Of a stretch of DNA of 64,000 bases, positions 35,496-43,758 are shown piece by piece (position 1 is the first letter of the stretch; the number at the start of each line of letters is the position of its first letter). A program made the position numbers and the translations under genes. Where the stretch lies: assembly GCF_020991375.1 (NCBI RefSeq), contig NZ_JAJLQZ010000009.1, positions 124,001-188,000 of the forward strand, written 5' to 3'. The notes below the pieces were generated by a model that saw only the letters and a list, made by a program, of their open reading frames with translations, did no database searches and had not been told where the DNA came from. Source of the stretch: Glycomyces amatae (lineage in GTDB: Bacteria; Actinomycetota; Actinomycetes; Mycobacteriales; Micromonosporaceae).

Positions 35496-36461
35496 TCAGG
35501 CGGCCGTCGAGGCCACCGACCGGTACTGCGAGGGCGCGATCCCGTACTCGCGCGTGAACGCCTGCCGCAGCGCCTCCGCCGAGGCGAACCCGCACCGCGC
35601 CGCCACGCGCGACACCGGCAGGCCCGACGCCGCCAGCAGCTGCGCCGCCGCGGCGAGCCGCGCGCCCCTGACGTACCGGCCCGGCGTCTGCCGCAGCTCC
35701 GCGCGGAACAGCCGCGTCAGGTGCCGGGGGCTGACCCGCGCCAGCCGCGCCAGCGCCGCCGTCGACAGGTCCCCGTCGAGGCGCTCGGCCACGTGGTCGG
35801 TCACCTTGCGGACCAGGCCGTGGTCGGCCGCGGGCGCGGCCGTGAACAGGCTCATCTGCGCCTGGTTCCCGGGCCGGTGGAGGTAGGTGACCATCGCCCG
35901 CGAGACCCAGCGGGCCATGTCGGCCCCGAAGTCCGCCTCGATGAACGACAGCGACAGGTCCAGCGCGCTGGTGACCCCGGCGGCGGTGTAGACGTTCCCG
36001 TCCTGCACCCAGATCGGCCTGGGGTCCACGGTGACCCGCTCGTACTCCTCGGCGAGCTCCCGCGCGAAGCGCCAGTGCGTGGTCGCCCGCCTCCCGTCGA
36101 GCAGGCCCGCCGCCGCGAGCACGCTCGCGCCCGTGCACAGCGAGGCCACCCGCTCGCTCTCGCGCGCCAGCCGCCGCACGTGCCCCGTGAACCGCTCGTC
36201 CCGCGCGGCGTCCGCGTGCCCCAGCCCGCCCGAGACCACCAGCGTCCCGATCGGGCCCCGGACGCGCTCCAGCACCGCCTGCCCGTTGAGCACCAGCCCC
36301 GACGAGCAGGTGACCGGCCGCCCGCCCGGCGTCGCCAAGGCCAGGTCGTAGCCCCGTGCGGGGTCGATCACGCGCACCGCGTCGAGGGTCGTGGTCACGC
36401 AGGCGATGTCGAGCAGCTCGGCGTCGTCGTAGCCCACGACGAGCACGCGGTGGCGGTCCAT
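35496..36461 (-). CDS. GlxA-type AraC regulator with DJ-1/PfpI domain
   Basis: A 321-aa protein with an N-terminal DJ-1/PfpI domain (VLVVGYDDAELLDIACVTTTLD … ASLCTGASVLAAAGLLDGRRATTHW, including the elbow cysteine) and a C-terminal AraC double helix-turn-helix (LARLARVSPRHLTRLFRAELRQTPGRYV, then RVAARCGFASAEALRQAFTREYGIAPSQYR). GGAGG stands before the ATG at 36461. No obvious target lies beside it. Confidence 0.88.
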   Translation of the reverse strand: MDRHRVLVVGYDDAELLDIACVTTTLDAVRVIDPARGYDLALATPGGRPVTCSSGLVLNGQAVLERVRGPIGTLVVSGGLGHADAARDERFTGHVRRLARESERVASLCTGASVLAAAGLLDGRRATTHWRFARELAEEYERVTVDPRPIWVQDGNVYTAAGVTSALDLSLSFIEADFGADMARWVSRAMVTYLHRPGNQAQMSLFTAAPAADHGLVRKVTDHVAERLDGDLSTAALARLARVSPRHLTRLFRAELRQTPGRYVRGARLAAAAQLLAASGLPVSRVAARCGFASAEALRQAFTREYGIAPSQYRSVASTAA

Positions 36462-36565
36462 GCCCTCCATCCTAGGTCCGGAAGACCACGATCCCAAGAT
36501 TTCGGACCTGCCGTCCCTCCGCGCTTGACCGCCCCCCTCCGGCCCGGGATCGTAGGACGCATCAG

Positions 36566-36582
36566 ATACCCCCTCCAGGTAT
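36566..36582 (+). promoter_or_regulatory. Second CsoR-like site
   Basis: ATACCCCCTCCAGGTAT shares 14 of 17 bases with the palindrome in the copZ promoter. It lies between a possible promoter (TTGACC at 36525-36530) and the ribosome-binding site GAGGAG (36585-36590) of the membrane protein at 36597. Confidence 0.5.
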
Positions 36583-36596
36583 ACGAGGAGCCGTTA

Positions 36597-37180
36597 TGAC
36601 CACCGCTATCCCCGACAGCCCGCCGCGATCCGGCGACCCGGCCCGCGCGGTCCTGCGGCGCTGGCCCACCGCCTTCGGCATCGCCTTCGCCGCCTTCGTG
36701 GTCTGGGGCCTCGCCTCCGGGGCCGACCTCGCGCCGGTCCTCACCGCCTCCGGCCTCGTCTACCTCGCCTCGGCCGCGCTCGGGCGGCGCGGGGCCGCCT
36801 GGCCGGTGTTCGCGCTGACCTTCGTCGTCATCGGCGCGGCCGGGTTCACGCCCTGGGAGGACGCGGCCACGTGGGTCCTCATCGGACTCGCCGCCCTGTT
36901 CGCCGCCTACGGCCTGCTGCGCGGGGCCGCCCGCCCGGCCGAGGGCCTGCCGCTCCAGGCGGTCGGGATGGCCGTCTTCGGCGGCGCCGCCGCGGTCGTC
37001 CTGCTGGTCGGCGGCGACCTCGGCGCGTACCTGGTGGCCGCCGGACTCCTCGGCCACGCCGCCTGGGACCTCCACCACCACCGCGCCGACCGGGTCGTGG
37101 TCCGCTCGATGGCCGAGTTCTGCCTCGTCCTCGACGTCCTCATCGCCGTCGCGATGGTGGTCGTGGCCCTGCGCAACTGA
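36597..37180 (+). CDS. Six-helix membrane protein, possibly copper-regulated
   Basis: A 194-aa protein with about six hydrophobic segments, a short Pro/Arg-rich N terminus and one polar loop with three histidines (WDLHHHRADRVVV) before the last helix. The 17-bp CsoR-like site upstream suggests copper control. I do not recognise the family. The His-rich loop would suit metal or quinone binding, but that is speculation. Confidence 0.7.
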
Positions 37181-37210
37181 CCGTTGGAAACCGTCGGAAA
37201 CCGTTGACAA
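37181..37210 (+). repeat. Triple 10-bp tandem repeat in the GH16 promoter
   Basis: Three head-to-tail 10-bp units matching CCGTYGRMAA, starting at 37181, 37191 and 37201, one per helical turn. The third contains TTGACA (37204-37209), a consensus -35; TATATT occurs at 37232-37237. The arrangement suggests a cooperative regulator site at the promoter. Confidence 0.65.
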
Positions 37211-37309
37211 TTGAGCGCCCGATGCGCACCATATATTGAAAATGGTCGATGTGACCGCGAATGTTCCACCGCGGTCGCATCGGCGCGCATCGACGTGAAG
37301 GCGGTCATC

Positions 37310-38146
37310 ATGACGAACAACCCCGAGGGCGGCACCCGGCGCGCGGTCCTGAGGCGGATCGCGGCCGCGGCGGCGGCAGCGGCCGCCGCGCCGCTGATCG
37401 GCTCGGCCGCGAGCGCCGACCGGGTCGGCGCGGCGGCCTGGGAGACCCTCATCGACGCCTCGTTCGCGAGCCGCGCCACCCTGGAGGCCTCCTGGAACTA
37501 CCTGTACCCGTGGGGCTCCGACCACAACGGCACCGCCCGCATGTACGCGAGCCCCACCGACGACAACCACTTGTACCTCTCGCCCGGCGGCGTCCTCAAC
37601 ATCAAGGCCAGCCGCATCGACTGGGACGAGGGCAGCAGCTCCAAGGACCCGTACCTGCCCATCCGCTACCACTCGGCCGCGATCCACGGCAAGCGCCAGG
37701 TCCTGGTGAACGACCGGTACCCGAACTACGAGATCCGCGGCGAGTTCCAGGCGCCGTCCTCGCCCGGTACCTGGCCGGCCTTCTGGATCACCGGCGCGAA
37801 CTCCTGGCCGCCCGAGAGCGACATCCTGGAGTTCAAAGGCGACAGCCGGAACTGGTTCAACACCTACGACGGCGCCTGGGACAACACGCTCGTCCCGGTC
37901 TCCTCGCCCGGCAGCTGGCACGAGTACCGGATCTGGATGACCAAGACCTCCGGCACCGACGTGCAGATCCACTACTACCTCGACGGGACCTGGAAGGCCG
38001 CCCACACCGGCTCGAACTTCGTCGGCAAGCCGATGAACGTCATCGTCAACCTCCAGATGGAGGGCTCCTCGGGCGGCTCGGGCCCGGGCGGCGACACCTA
38101 TTTCAAGGCCCGCAACGTCTACGTGGGCCGCACCGACAACGGCTGA
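37310..38146 (+). CDS. Exported GH16-family glycoside hydrolase
   Basis: A 278-aa protein. The N terminus is a twin-arginine-like signal (TRRAVLRRIAAAAA…, cut after about residue 36). The body has the GH16 beta-sandwich motifs: SAAIHGKRQVLVNDRYPNYEIRGEFQAP, TWPAFWITG, and the active-site ESDILEF with Glu169 (nucleophile), Asp171 and Glu174 (acid/base). It probably cleaves a beta-1,3/1,4-glucan or galactan outside the cell; the polymer is not settled by the sequence. A GTG at 37295 is an alternative start. Confidence 0.83.
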   Translation: MTNNPEGGTRRAVLRRIAAAAAAAAAAPLIGSAASADRVGAAAWETLIDASFASRATLEASWNYLYPWGSDHNGTARMYASPTDDNHLYLSPGGVLNIKASRIDWDEGSSSKDPYLPIRYHSAAIHGKRQVLVNDRYPNYEIRGEFQAPSSPGTWPAFWITGANSWPPESDILEFKGDSRNWFNTYDGAWDNTLVPVSSPGSWHEYRIWMTKTSGTDVQIHYYLDGTWKAAHTGSNFVGKPMNVIVNLQMEGSSGGSGPGGDTYFKARNVYVGRTDNG

Positions 38147-38213
38147 CCGTATCGAGGAGATCCGGGAGCGGTGCGAGCGGCTGGTCCCCGGCTGCACCGA
38201 CGGACCGCGCGAG

Positions 38214-39071
38214 ATGCCCTGGAACTCGGTCGAGCTGACCGTGACCACCCCCGAGCGCACCCGGGTCGTCATGACCGCCGCCCGGCCGATCGACCCCGAC
38301 GGCGAACTCGCCGAACGGCTGCGCGGCGAGGGCTTCCGCATCCCCCGGCCGGCCCGGCCCGGGCCCGACGACGCCGCGGACGGACTCATGCGGGCCGGGT
38401 ACCGCGTCTACTCGGGCGAGGACGTGGCCCGCGTCCACCGGGTCCTGGTGTACCGCGAGCTCGGGTTCCCGCTCGCCCAGATCGGGCGCCTCCTCGACGA
38501 CCCCGGCGCCGACGCGAACCACCACCTGCGCCGCCAGCGCGGCGAGCTGCTGGACCGGATCGAGCGGCTGGAGCGGATGGTGGGCGCGGTGGACCGGATG
38601 CTGGAGGCCTCGGCGACGGGGATGCGGCTGAGCCCCGAGGAGCAGGTCGCGATCTTCGGCGACGACTGGCGGCCCGAACGGGTCGGCGAGGCCGAGGAGC
38701 GCTGGGGCGGGACGGCCCAGTGGGCCCAGTACGCCCAGCGGGCCGCCGCGCTCTCGCCCGCCGACTGGGAGCGGGTCGCGGCCGCGACCGACGCGCTGCA
38801 GGCGGACCTGGCGGCGGCCGGGCGCGCCGGCGTCGCGCCCGGCTCGGCCGAGGCGAACGCGCTCGCCGAGCGCCACCGCGCGCTGATGTCGACGTACTTC
38901 GACTGCACCCACGCGATGCAGGTGTGCATGGGCCGCATGTTCGCCGAGGACCCCGGGTTCGCGGCCCACTACGACGGCCTCGCGCCCGGCCTGGCCGAGT
39001 GGCTGCGGCAGGTGCTGTCGGCCAACGCGGCGGCCAACGGCGTCGACCCGGAGACGGCGGCGTGGGAGTGA
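38214..39071 (+). CDS. TipAS-like protein, MerR helix-turn-helix missing
   Basis: A 285-aa frame. Residues about 62-105 (YRVYSGEDVARVHRVLVYRELGFPLAQIGRLL) match the second half of a MerR DNA-binding domain, then a coiled coil and a C-terminal TipAS domain (about 140-285), which binds thiopeptide-like antibiotics in TipA. The first MerR helices that contact DNA are replaced by about 60 unrelated residues. The open, G/C-biased frame also extends upstream of the first ATG into the GH16 end, so the gene looks chimeric or 5'-truncated. It may bind ligand without DNA, or be decaying. Confidence 0.6.
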   Translation: MPWNSVELTVTTPERTRVVMTAARPIDPDGELAERLRGEGFRIPRPARPGPDDAADGLMRAGYRVYSGEDVARVHRVLVYRELGFPLAQIGRLLDDPGADANHHLRRQRGELLDRIERLERMVGAVDRMLEASATGMRLSPEEQVAIFGDDWRPERVGEAEERWGGTAQWAQYAQRAAALSPADWERVAAATDALQADLAAAGRAGVAPGSAEANALAERHRALMSTYFDCTHAMQVCMGRMFAEDPGFAAHYDGLAPGLAEWLRQVLSANAAANGVDPETAAWE

Positions 39072-39099
39072 GCGTCTAGACGTGTTCCCCACGGAGGGA

Positions 39100-39128
39100 T
39101 CGACTTCGGGCGACGACTGCCCTATATT
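39100..39128 (+). promoter_or_regulatory. Pectinesterase promoter
   Basis: TCGACT (39100-39105), a 17-base spacer and TATATT (39123-39128) in an AT-rich patch ahead of the pectinesterase gene. Confidence 0.5.
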
Positions 39129-39212
39129 GTTTCATGGACATACATAATTGCCCGCTTCGCCGAGGAACTCCCGGCATGTCTCGGCGACCGGGCGCCTCAC
39201 CATGGAGTCGTC

Positions 39213-40724
39213 ATGCCATCGCACACCCTCACGTATCCGCGCGGGCGCCGCATCGCGGCGCTCCTGTCCCTGTTCCTGGGCCTCGTCCTGGCCGCCACCG
39301 GGGCCCTCTTCGCCACCTCCAGCGCCCAGGCGTTCGAGACCGGGGTCTGGTACAACATCGAGTCGCGCCATTCGGGGCTCGTCATGGGCATCCGGGCCGC
39401 CTCCATCGAGAGCGGCGCCGAACTCGTCCAGTGGGATTCGAACGGTTCGACCGATCAGCAGTTCCGGTTCCTGGACTCAGGCGGGGGCTATTACCGTATT
39501 CAGGCCCGGCACTCGAATAAGGTCCTGGACGTCGCCTCGGGGAGTACCGCGGACGGTGCGCTGGTTCAGCAGTGGGGTGATGCGAACTCGACGAACCAGC
39601 AGTGGCGGGTCACCGAGTCGGGCGGGTATGCGACGTTCGTCAACCGGGCTTCGGGTAAGGCGCTGGACGTGTGGGAGTGGTCGACGGCCAAGGGCGGCCG
39701 GATCTCCCAGTACGCGCCCACCGGCGGCACCAACCAGCAGTGGCGGCTCGTGCCCGTCGACGGCGACGGCGGCGACATCGACGCCGACATCGTGGTCGCC
39801 GCCGACGGCTCGGGCGACTACACCGGTGTCCAGGCCGCGGTGAACGCCGCCTCCTCGGGTTCCACCATCCTCATCAAGGCCGGCGTCTACAAGGGCGCGG
39901 TCGTCGTGCCCTCCTCCAAGACCGGCCTCACCCTCATCGGCGCCACCGGCAACGCCCGCGACGTCGTCATCCACGAGAACCGCTGCGCCGGCTGCGACAA
40001 CGGCAACGGCGGCACGTGGGGGACCAGCGGCAGCGCCAGCGTCCTCTTGCAGGGGGCGGACTTCACCGCCGAGGACCTGACCTTCGCCAACACCTACGAC
40101 GAGGCGGCGAACGGCAACAGCCAGGCCGTCGCCGTCAAGGTCCAGGGCGACCGGATGGTCTTCGACAACGTGCGGTTCCTCGGCAACCAGGACACGCTCC
40201 TGACCGACTCGCCCTCGTCCTCGACCGTCTCGCGCCAGTACTACCACGACTGCTACGTCGAAGGCGACGTCGACTTCATCTTCGGGCGCGGCACCGCCGT
40301 GTTCGACGAGTGCACGATCCACTCGCTCAGCCGCGGCTCCAGCAGCAACAACGGCTACGTGACGGCCGCGAGCACCGAGCTGAGCAACCCGTACGGCATC
40401 CTCATCTACCAGTCCGAGATGACCAGCAACGCGCCGAACAACTCGGTGTACCTCGGCCGCCCCTGGCCCGCCGGCGGCTCGACCACCGCGCGCGGCCAGG
40501 TCCTCTACCGCGAGACCTACCTCGGCGCGCACTTCCGCACCGCCGAGCCGTGGTCGGACATGTCGGGCCTGGCCTGGGAGGACGCGCGGCTGCGCGAGTA
40601 CCAGAACACCGGCCCGGGCGCCACGGTGAACGGCAACCGGCCGCAGCTGTCCTCCGGCGAGGCGGCGAACTACACGCCGCAGCGCTACCTGGCGGGCAGT
40701 GACGGCTGGAACCCGATCCGATAG
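39213..40724 (+). CDS. Secreted pectinesterase with ricin-type (CBM13) domain
   Basis: A 503-aa protein: signal peptide (1 to about 40), a ricin B-type trefoil (about 45-185) with repeated QQWR motifs (QQFRF, QQWRV, QQWRL), then a CE8 right-handed beta-helix. CE8 catalytic residues are visible: Asp327 in NQDT, Asp354 in VDFIFG, Arg416 in LGRPW. It removes methyl esters from pectin. Codons in the trefoil region (about 39480-39690) include many ending in T, unlike the rest of the gene, which hints that the module was acquired separately. Confidence 0.93.
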   Translation: MPSHTLTYPRGRRIAALLSLFLGLVLAATGALFATSSAQAFETGVWYNIESRHSGLVMGIRAASIESGAELVQWDSNGSTDQQFRFLDSGGGYYRIQARHSNKVLDVASGSTADGALVQQWGDANSTNQQWRVTESGGYATFVNRASGKALDVWEWSTAKGGRISQYAPTGGTNQQWRLVPVDGDGGDIDADIVVAADGSGDYTGVQAAVNAASSGSTILIKAGVYKGAVVVPSSKTGLTLIGATGNARDVVIHENRCAGCDNGNGGTWGTSGSASVLLQGADFTAEDLTFANTYDEAANGNSQAVAVKVQGDRMVFDNVRFLGNQDTLLTDSPSSSTVSRQYYHDCYVEGDVDFIFGRGTAVFDECTIHSLSRGSSSNNGYVTAASTELSNPYGILIYQSEMTSNAPNNSVYLGRPWPAGGSTTARGQVLYRETYLGAHFRTAEPWSDMSGLAWEDARLREYQNTGPGATVNGNRPQLSSGEAANYTPQRYLAGSDGWNPIR

Positions 40725-40732
40725 ACGACGGC

Positions 40733-40761
40733 GCGCCGCCGGGGCCGGGCCCCGGCGGCGC
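40733..40761. terminator. Bidirectional 12-bp hairpin terminator
   Basis: Perfect inverted repeat 40733-40744 / 40750-40761 with a CCGGG loop, between convergent genes. Confidence 0.88.
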
Positions 40762-40768
40762 TCGCCGC

Positions 40769-41506
40769 TCACCCCTGCGGCCGCATCAGGGCGAGGTCCT
40801 CGCCCCAGGCGTCGAGCACGGCGCCGTGCCCGGCCTCGCGCGCCCTGGCCTCCACCTCGCCGAACAGCCGCCGCTGGACCGCCGTGTCGGCCGTCGCCGC
40901 GATCCGCCCGGCGGCGTCGAGCAGGCCGCGGGCGTCCCAGCCGGGGAGCGGGTGGCGCTCGAGCTCCCACTCCAGGTACTTGTTGTAGGGCCTCGGGCGC
41001 CGGTCCATCGCGAAGAGCAGCTCGAACAGGGCGCCGACGCTGTCGGCGGCGTCGAGCCGGGAGGCGAGCGCGAAGCCGTCGCGGGCGTTCTTGAGCGAGC
41101 GGTACAGCGAGTTCATGTAGTCGTCGAGGGTCTCGGCGGACCGCTGGAACGCCTCCTCCGGCGCGAACCGCCGCTTGGCCGCGAGGATCGCGGCGATCTC
41201 GCCGTCGAGGCGATCGAGTTCGACGCGGCCGCGGGCGAGCGCGTAGCGGCAGAACCCGGGCATCCCGGCCCCCCTGAACTGCGCGAGCGTTACGAAGACC
41301 AGGTCGAGCAGGGCCGTGCGGTGCTCCCTGAACCGTTCGAGGCCGGTCGCGGCGCCGTCGGCGAGGACCACCCACAGGTCGTGGTCCGAGCGCCCGGTGG
41401 CCAGGCCCTCGTGGGCCTGCGAGCCGATGAGGACGAGCCCGACCACCGCCGGGTCGGCGGCGGCGAGGCGGAAGAAGTCGTCGTAGGTGAGGGTCGGTTC
41501 GGTCAT
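40769..41506 (-). CDS. Nucleotidyltransferase-fold protein
   Basis: A 245-aa protein with an N-terminal nucleotidyltransferase motif (VLIGSQAHEGLATGRSDHDLWVVL, the GSx…DxD pattern) and a helical C-terminal part (LDDYMNSLYRSLKNARDGFALASRL). Enzymes of this fold transfer nucleotides to small molecules or tRNA, including aminoglycoside resistance enzymes. No substrate can be named. Its start overlaps the stop of the upstream RNA methyltransferase by 4 bases. Confidence 0.75.
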   Translation of the reverse strand: MTEPTLTYDDFFRLAAADPAVVGLVLIGSQAHEGLATGRSDHDLWVVLADGAATGLERFREHRTALLDLVFVTLAQFRGAGMPGFCRYALARGRVELDRLDGEIAAILAAKRRFAPEEAFQRSAETLDDYMNSLYRSLKNARDGFALASRLDAADSVGALFELLFAMDRRPRPYNKYLEWELERHPLPGWDARGLLDAAGRIAATADTAVQRRLFGEVEARAREAGHGAVLDAWGEDLALMRPQG

Positions 41507-42597
41507 CGTCGTTCTCCTGCATGGTCGTCGGACGGCGGTACGGCTCCGAGCACGTAGATCCTCGGATGGTGCCCCTTCTGGAAGGCGCGGTGCACCTCTT
41601 CGGCGTGCCAATGGCGCTCGTGCCGGGGGAGGAGCCGCTCCATCAGCCGCACCTCGTGGGTGAGGACCGCGAACCGGGCGCCGGGGGCCGCGAGGCGGCG
41701 GGCGGTGCGCAGCATCGCCCCGTACAGGGCCTCGTTGGCGGCGTGGTCCCCGTGGCGCGTGCCCCAGGGAGGGTCGGCCAGGATCACCTCGAACCGCCGC
41801 CGCGGCAGCAGGTCCGGTGCGGCCGCGTCCGCGTGCACGAGGTCGGCCCGCACCCCGGCGGCGTCCAGGTTGGCCCGGCAGGCCGCGAGCGCCGACTCGT
41901 CGGCGTCGACGCCGACGGCGGCCCGGGCCGGGCCCGCCAGGAGCCGCTCGACCAGGAGCGTCCCGGACCCGCACATGAGGTTGAGGACGCGGTCGCCCGA
42001 CCGCAGCGGCAGGGCCCGCGCCATCGCCGCGGCGATCGTGGCGTTGGCGGCCCCCGGGTAGTCGGCCACGCGCCACCGCCGCGCCGACAGCGGGCGCGTC
42101 GAGGCGCGCACCAGCACGTCCCAGCCGGTCGCGGCGGCGGGCGACCGGCGGAACCGCAGCACCAGGTCGCCGCCGTGCGGATCGAACGCCAGGCCGGTGA
42201 CGCGGGCGAGTTCGACCGCGAGGTGCCGGAACGCCATGGAGTCCCGCCCGGCCGCCTCGATGCGGAACGACCGGGCCGGGTCGGCTCCGTCGGCCCCGTC
42301 GCGGACGGCGGCCGCGATGCGACGCAGGTGGTCGCCGTGCAGCAGCGAGGCGGGCCGGGCGACCCCGAAGCCGAGCACGGTGAAGACCGCGACGGCCGTC
42401 CGCAGCGACCGCAGCCGCGACAGGGGGCCGGCGTACGGGAAGCGGAGGGCGTCGTCGCGGTCGGGCACCGGCCGGGGTCGGACGCCGGGGAGCCGTTCGC
42501 GGAGCTCGTCGGCGAGGAAGCGCCCGAGCCCGGGCAGGAAGGTCGCCTCGACCATGCGGGGCCGGGCGGGGCGGTGGGTATGACGGACGGGGGCCAT
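41503..42597 (-). CDS. THUMP-type RNA guanine-N2 methyltransferase (Trm14/RlmL-like)
   Basis: A 364-aa protein with an N-terminal RNA-binding part and a class I methyltransferase domain: RPLSARRWRVADYPGAANATIAAAMA, SAM motif VLNLMCGSGTLLVERLL, and the catalytic DPPWGTR. The arrangement resembles Trm14 tRNA G6 methyltransferases and the RlmL N-terminal half. It methylates a guanine in tRNA or rRNA. The ATG at 42597 is used; MVEATFLPGLG inside the N terminus is the alternative. Confidence 0.82.
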   Translation of the reverse strand: MAPVRHTHRPARPRMVEATFLPGLGRFLADELRERLPGVRPRPVPDRDDALRFPYAGPLSRLRSLRTAVAVFTVLGFGVARPASLLHGDHLRRIAAAVRDGADGADPARSFRIEAAGRDSMAFRHLAVELARVTGLAFDPHGGDLVLRFRRSPAAATGWDVLVRASTRPLSARRWRVADYPGAANATIAAAMARALPLRSGDRVLNLMCGSGTLLVERLLAGPARAAVGVDADESALAACRANLDAAGVRADLVHADAAAPDLLPRRRFEVILADPPWGTRHGDHAANEALYGAMLRTARRLAAPGARFAVLTHEVRLMERLLPRHERHWHAEEVHRAFQKGHHPRIYVLGAVPPSDDHAGERR

Positions 42598-42960
42598 GGA
42601 GGCAGCCCTTTCGAAGCGTGCGGCAGGAATCGCGAGGCCGCCCGGCCGGAAACGGCGGGGCGGGGGAGTCCGGGCGGCCTGGCGGCGCCGGGACGCGGGT
42701 ACGGCGCGGCGGCGCCCGCGGGGGCCGTTGCGGGCCTCACGCCGCGGGGCGCGGTCGCTGCGATCCTGCTCCTAGTACGTCATTGCCGCCCAACCTAAAG
42801 AGGGCGCGCTCGGCGCGGCAACCGAATTTCGCGAAACCCGGCGGCCGGGGGTCTCGGCGGGACCGCCGCGATGACCCCGGGGCGCCGACGCGCCCGGTCC
42901 CGGCGGAAGGACCCGCCGCGGTCGGGCCGCTCCGCCGCCGCGTCTCGTTAGGATCGACCG
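42598..42960. other. Intergenic region without a recognisable gene
   Basis: A 363-base GC-rich gap between divergent genes. Near 42770-42800 there is a small AT-richer patch that may hold the methyltransferase promoter, and TAGGAT at 42949-42954 may be the -10 for the lysE transcript. I see no structural RNA or convincing frame. Confidence 0.4.
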
Positions 42961-43011
42961 ATGCCATCGACGCAGCGCCGCGGCGCCCCGACCGCGGCAG
43001 TGCGGCCGTGA
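42961..43011 (+). CDS. Possible leaderless 16-aa upstream frame of the LysE gene
   Basis: ATG at 42961, six bases after a -10-like TAGGAT, opens a 16-codon frame (MPSTQRRGAPTAAVRP) whose TGA overlaps the GTG start of the exporter (GTGA at 43008-43011). It could couple translation of the exporter to translation of the leader. No further evidence that it is expressed. Confidence 0.3.
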   Translation: MPSTQRRGAPTAAVRP

Positions 43012-43622
43012 CCGCGGCCTTCTTCACGGGACTCGCCCTCGGCTTCGCCCTCATCATCCCCATCGGAGCCCAGAACGTGTTCGTGTTCGGCCAGGGGGTC
43101 GCGCTCGGGATGCCGCGGGCGCTGTGGGCGGTCCTCGGCGCGGGCCTGTGCGACACCCTCCTCATCGTCCTCGGTGCGACCGGCGCCTCGGCCCTGCTCG
43201 ACTCGGTGCCGGGGCTGCGGCCCGCGATGCTCGCGGCCGGGGCGCTCTTCCTGGCCTACCTCGGCGTCCGCTCGCTGCGCGCGACGCCCGAGGAGCTCGA
43301 GGAGGCGGCCGGGTCCTGGTCCCCGGCGCTGGTGCTGCGCCGCACCGCCGCCGTCTCGCTGCTCAACCCGCACGCCATCCTCGACACCGTCGGCGTCCTC
43401 GGCGCGGCGATCACCGCCCAGGCCGCCGCGGCCCGCCCGGCCTTCGCCGCGGGGGCGGTGAGCGCCTCCTGGGTGTGGTTCCTCCTCCTCGCGGGCGCCG
43501 CGACGGCCATGGGCCGCTTCATGACCGCGCGGCGGCGGGTCTGGTTCGACCGGATCTCGGGCGTGGTCCTGCTGGTCTTCGCGGTCTGGCTGGCCGTCGA
43601 GTTCGTCCAGGTGCTGCGCTGA
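43008..43622 (+). CDS. LysE/ArgO-family amino-acid exporter
   Basis: A 204-aa, six-helix protein with the LysE N terminus FFTGLALGFALIIPIGAQNVFVFGQG and the SLLNPHAILDT motif of the C-terminal half. It exports basic or other amino acids. The start is GTG at 43008; an upstream ATG is out of frame. Promoter-like TAGGAT lies at 42949-42954. Confidence 0.88.
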   Translation: MTAAFFTGLALGFALIIPIGAQNVFVFGQGVALGMPRALWAVLGAGLCDTLLIVLGATGASALLDSVPGLRPAMLAAGALFLAYLGVRSLRATPEELEEAAGSWSPALVLRRTAAVSLLNPHAILDTVGVLGAAITAQAAAARPAFAAGAVSASWVWFLLLAGAATAMGRFMTARRRVWFDRISGVVLLVFAVWLAVEFVQVLR

Positions 43623-43634
43623 CCGAAACGGCCT

Positions 43635-43672
43635 TGGGAGCGATTGACAAAGTTGGGTGTCCCAACTTAACC
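43635..43672 (+). promoter_or_regulatory. Cellulase promoter with 19-bp palindromic operator
   Basis: TTGACA (43644-43649) is followed by the perfect palindrome AAGTTGGG-TGT-CCCAACTT (43650-43668), then TTAACC (43667-43672) at 17-base spacing. The operator thus fills the promoter spacer. TGGGAGCG at 43635-43642 is one half of the CebR/CelR cellulose-operator TGGGAGCGCTCCCA. The regulator of the palindrome is not known. Confidence 0.6.
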
Positions 43673-43758
43673 TTGCATCGAGGACCATCTATGACCCGCG
43701 GTGCGCGCACCGCCGGGCCCGCGTCCTTCCGGCAGCACCAGTGGACAGAAGGAGTGCC

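Noticed and set aside
37232-39137. Shared TATATTG…ATGG motif in the GH16 and pectinesterase promoters
   Set aside because: The spacing differs by one base and the similarity can be explained by -10 boxes alone.
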